Shown here: piece by piece, positions 60,201-64,000 of the stretch
How the letters are laid out: each line of letters begins with the position of its first letter
Position numbering within the stretch: the stretch's first letter is position 1
Assembly: GCA_003342815.1 (NCBI GenBank)
Contig: PTEX01000273.1
Coordinates: forward strand, 743,282-807,281
DNA from: Eudromia elegans
Lineage: Eukaryota; Chordata; Aves; Tinamiformes; Tinamidae
Direction: 5' to 3'
DNA length: 64,000 nt
Notes under the pieces: generated by a model
Told to the model about the DNA's origin: nothing
Database searches by the model: none
What the model saw: only the letters and a program-made list of their open reading frames with translations
Made by a program: the position numbers and the translations under genes

Positions 60201-63200
60201 AAAAAAAAATTCCACACTTCCTTCCCAACTGTTTTTAGTCATATTCTGTTTTAAATTGCTTTTCAATGGGATTTCAAATACATCTTCAATGAACACTTCT
60301 GACAGTCCATCAAATCAATGTGTTCAGTAAAGTACTTCAGATGTGAATTTTGCATTGTTACAGCTTGTTACTCTGTACAATGAAACTCTGCATTGACATA
60401 ATTCTTTCAGATATTATGCATATGTGTTTATGCATTATGGAGCTATTAACAGAGGATGTTTAACTGCTCATTATGTTGACTCTTGAGCTGACATGACAAT
60501 ATAAACTAGGACAAATTTTCCTCTTAGGTGATGTGTAGAGACTTCCGATTTGTCTGAATGCAGATAAATTAGAACGGCATTTAATCTCAGTGATTTTTAG
60601 TACATGATGTTTTTATCTTTTAAGTAGTATCTATAGGTTAAACAGGAAGCATAATTTCACTTAAGGGTAGACACGGTGTCTCTTAAAAATTTCAATGAAG
60701 TTTTACTGACGTTGAAAGATAATATCAGTTTATGATTTTTATAGCAGGGTTGCTGAACATGCTAAGCAGTTATTTGTCAATCAGTATTTATTTCTTCAAT
60801 AACACTTCTAAAATCAAGACCAGTTACTTCTGGTATGTATACTCATTCCATGAAGTTTTGGCTGATCATATTTGAAATACTGTTAGACTTTTAGATGATG
60901 GAATGTGGAGGTTCCTATGGTACTCTGAATTTGTTTGCTCTATGATCACATGAGCATAATCTCATATGTTTATATATCCTCTTTTCTCCTTACATATAAG
61001 AATGCAAATTGAAATAAAAATCAGAATTTACAGAACTGCAGAATCCAACTTTGCCTAGTGCAGAATCCCCCTTACTTATTGACATCAGCTCAGAGTGATA
61101 ACTACCCCCAAAATATTAGCCTTGAGTGTAAGAAACTTTATGACAGGTTGATTTTTTAAACACGTGGAGCAGATCGAATACAGGCATGGGATTCTTGAGA
61201 GTCTCAAGGAGTGCTCAGATAAAACTGGAGAAGCCCTGGAGAACCTTGAACAAACTTAACTAGGCTTTACGAATATAAGAATTCTGAAAAACTGAAGAAA
61301 ATTTACTACTTTTCATTGAAGACACTATAACTTCTGAAGTAAATAGGATACTAGAAAGCAATATTGCTTTGGGAGGTAATAATTTGATGCAGTTGCAGGC
61401 TCCTTCCCTTGGAGTGGCATTTAAGTCACTTAAGCAGTGCTACGTTGTTTAGTTGAGAACAAAGTTGAAGATTTATTACTGTGAATAAACAAAATGAAAG
61501 CTAGCGTGCACAGTAGTCAATAATTCAGTAGATATATTGTCAAGCCCACAGTAAGTGGAATTAACCTGTGACATGGTAGCTGTGATAAGCTACGAGAATC
61601 AATAATGAAATTAATCAAATTTAGATAAATGAGCAAACAAATATGTCCCAGAATTCAAGTCAGGATCCAGTCAGGGGTCTTCCTTATCCAGCTGATGGAA
61701 AAATGTGCAGGTGCTCAATCAAGTCCTGGATGCTTGGTGCATAGGAGTTGGCAAAAGCAGTGAAGAAGCCTGGGGCATTGCTTCTTGTTGTACCTATACA
61801 GGCAAGAAGAACAATGGGGATGCTCCCCTAACAACTTTGAAATAACTGTAATACTTGAGGCAGTAGTTGCTCTGCTGTCTTGCTGAAACCATTATGTCTA
61901 TGCTTAGATTTACTTTTTAGTAAACATATTTATGTTTCTTCCTCCTACCCTGTTTCTCTAGGTTTACAAGAGCTTTGCAAAATATTAGTGTACATCACTG
62001 AAAATCTCTGAGTACCACTTTGGTACCACAGTGGGTATTTGTACTGTGGATGTAGTCAGAATATTAGAAGTTCTACATGATTAATATCAGTGGGTTGTCT
62101 CTCTAGAGACATTTGTGTACTTTTTCTAGAAAAGGTGTTTTCTAATTTTATCCTTATTGTGAGAAAATTTTCCATTTTTTAGAATGAAGTTCTCAGTATT
62201 CATATGCACATTTATGTGCAGCTTTAGTTTTAAGTAATACTAAAAAAAAAAAAGCTGTATACATAAGTGGTAACAATTCAAAACACATGAGAAAATAAAA
62301 CATCTTGGTTTTTGTCTTCTTAGAGAAAGGCTTCAGAATTTTTTAAGTTCTGTTTGAAGTCTTTGCTGAAGGTTTTTTCTTTCGAGTGCTTTAAAGTAGC
62401 CTTACTAAGTAAGTTTTACTGACTGTTGTGGGCAGGGCAAGCTGTTCAAGTGGACTCAGGTTTTCAGTTTATATAATCACATTGAGGAAAATCAGCTTTA
62501 TCCAGTAAAAGTTTTGGAAGATATGGTCTGTAATCCTAAAATCAGATGTCACGTGGTACAAAGATGGCTGTGAAGGTGAATGACAGTGTGAATGTTAAGA
62601 GCTGTGGTCTGTTTCTGGAGTAAGTTTAATTCCTTCTTTGATTAGAAGTGCCGTCTCCAGCACATCAGCTGGGAGTTTTCTAATAGATCTAAAATTGATA
62701 ATTATTTATATTGTTAAACTGTTTCTAATCCATGACAAACATGTAAAGGTATTCTTAGATATCACTGTATATTATGTTGTTATGATGTATACACCTTAGA
62801 ATGAGAGCTTATTAATACCAAAGTCATGTCCTAGTTGGGAAGTAACTGCTTGCTTTCCTTGAGGAATGGACAGCAGCCTGCTTCTTGTTGACAAGAAAAG
62901 AACTAGCCAAGCCAGTGCAGATGCAGGGAAGCTGACAAAGGAGTGTCCATGTTAGTTATAGCATTCGGTAAAAAAGGCTGCATCGTAACAAGCTTAAAAC
63001 AATTTTAAGTCCATAAAAGATTTTAAAGACTTTTTTTCCTGCTGATTCTGTATAAAAAAAGCATAAGTATGATGTTACTTTGAAGAACAACTGTAAAAAG
63101 TACATCTTTCTGATTAGTCTTAACAGCGATTCTATCTGATACTCTATATTTTATACATTCCACATTGCAGTTCGGCCAGAATTGGTTGCCTGCAAAACAG

Positions 63201-63504
63201 GTGGAGAATCTCCAGTTATGCGCAGTTTCTCCTTTTCTTTATAAATAACCTTCTAGGACATGATTTCATATCCTTCTGGATACGTCTTCCCTGAAGAGCC
63301 TGCTCCTGCTGCCTTTCTTCACACTGCTGGAAGCACAGCGAGTACCACCAGGGAGGTTCTGACACCGAGTTCTATCTATGAGCTCGTACTCCTTCTTTGC
63401 TGCTGAGTAGCAAAGCCAGGTTCAGCTGGGCAGGCTCTCCAGTGAGGCAGATGCTGCATTCCTGGCACGGTGCTGTGCACAGCGCGCTGCCAGGAGTGGA
63501 GCAG

Positions 63505-64000
63505 AACTGACATAAGAACATAATGATTGTGCTGTCAGAGACCAAGGATGTGTCTGGCTTGCTGGCCTCTCTGACACTGCCAACAGCACATGCCCGGGCG
63601 AAAATATAAGAACAGAGTGAGCATATGGTGATGCTTCACCTGATTACTCTCTCAGCAATTTGCTTTCCAGGGACTTTTATAAAACAGAGTGTGTATCCTT
63701 GTGCTTACTGTCCTCGTGGACAAATGCTTGGGGAAAAAAAAATCCTATTACTTTTGCAACCCTCAGAAGTTTTACTGTCTTCAGTCTCTCTTGTGGCTGT
63801 TTTCCAGAATACATACTCATCACATGAAGCAAAAACCTCTTTTGTTTGTAGCTTCCATCTTCTGGTCTCATTAGATGTCACTTTATTCTTGTTTTAGAAG
63901 AGACAGTGAAAAAATGATTCTTAGCTTTTCTCCATGTCAGTCATGCATGTGCAGGCTTCTCCTCTCTCCTTAGCCATCTGTTCCCATATCTCCAGTGTTT
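63505..64000 (-). mobile_element. CR1/L3-like LINE, older family, continues past the window
   Basis: The + strand begins with ACATAAGAACATAATGATTG, then TCAGAGACCAAGGATGTGTC, GACACTGCCAACAGCACATG and AATATAAGAACAGAGTGAGC. I recognise this as the antisense 3' end of an old CR1 branch also widespread in crocodilians and turtles. It continues with CATCACATGAAGCAAAAACC, AAAATGATTCTTAGCTTTTC and TCCATGTCAGTCATGC, matching the antisense ORF2 C-terminal part of that branch in the right order. It is heavily mutated, and overlapping 60-90 codon frames are artefacts. It runs off the right edge, so the total length is unknown. Confidence 0.82.

Larger units (their letters stand above)
55588..63504. other. 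Mostly AT-rich unique sequence, no gene recognised
   Basis: No gene was recognised. Contents: a CpG-containing palindrome (56,121-56,141), (TTTA)n, (CA)n, a GC-richer block at about 58,500-58,800 with an 85-codon - strand frame of no recognised family, a GC-richer block at about 59,890-60,090, small hairpins at about 61,173 and 62,094, and a GC/CpG-richer block at about 63,280-63,500 next to the last CR1. The segment from 60,100 to 63,250 is notably repeat-poor. Confidence 0.5.

Noticed and set aside
1..64000. CRISPR arrays, bacterial operons, riboswitches, tRNA and rRNA genes
   Set aside because: None seen. The DNA is vertebrate, and no spaced direct repeats or RNA gene signatures were found.

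Overview
The window looks like AT-rich vertebrate nuclear DNA, and almost certainly a bird. The main evidence is at least 13 recognisable copies or fragments of CR1 non-LTR retrotransposons, several carrying the CR1 3'-end signature (ATTCTATG octamers on the + strand, or its complement as AGAATCACAGAAT on the - strand). Dinucleotide, tetranucleotide and pentanucleotide microsatellites, homopolymer runs, one isolated N and one 410-base N gap fit a draft avian assembly. There is no bacterial-style gene organisation. I found no protein-coding exon, tRNA, rRNA, snRNA or microRNA that I can defend by eye. The window is best read as intergenic DNA or the inside of a very long intron; the sequence alone cannot separate the two.

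Layout. Bases 1-73 are a (TCTTC)n array. From 74 to about 15 kb the DNA is unique and AT-rich, with five CR1 pieces, all on the - strand (about 5.27, 10.0, 12.56, 14.28 and 14.59 kb). From 15 to 20.9 kb no repeat was recognised. A short + strand CR1 tail lies at 20.9 kb, followed by the largest and best preserved CR1 (about 21,385-22,391, +), which covers the end of the reverse transcriptase domain and the whole C-terminal region. From 22.4 to 38.3 kb the DNA is mostly unique, with a CpG-enriched patch at 27.7-28.1 kb and several inverted repeats. A second copy of the same CR1 subfamily is at 38.3-38.66 kb (+). Older + strand CR1 relics lie at 47.8 and 52.46 kb. A (CTTTT)n tract runs into the assembly gap at 50.39-50.80 kb. 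Old - strand CR1 relics follow at 53.3-54.0, 55.51 and 63.5 kb, the last being an L3-like, older CR1 type that runs off the window.

Function. Nothing here forms a working gene set. The only protein-coding history is dead CR1 ORF2. I see no sign of an undescribed system. The more unusual points are a CR1 whose two adjoining parts now lie in swapped order (14.3-14.7 kb), a cluster of inverted repeats (25.3-25.5 kb), a CpG-containing 9-bp-arm palindrome (56.12 kb), a perfect 20-bp palindrome (54.92 kb), a CpG-rich patch with a splice-donor-like site (27.7-28.1 kb) and a short exon-like segment (20.0 kb). All are sequence patterns only and need comparison with other bird genomes.
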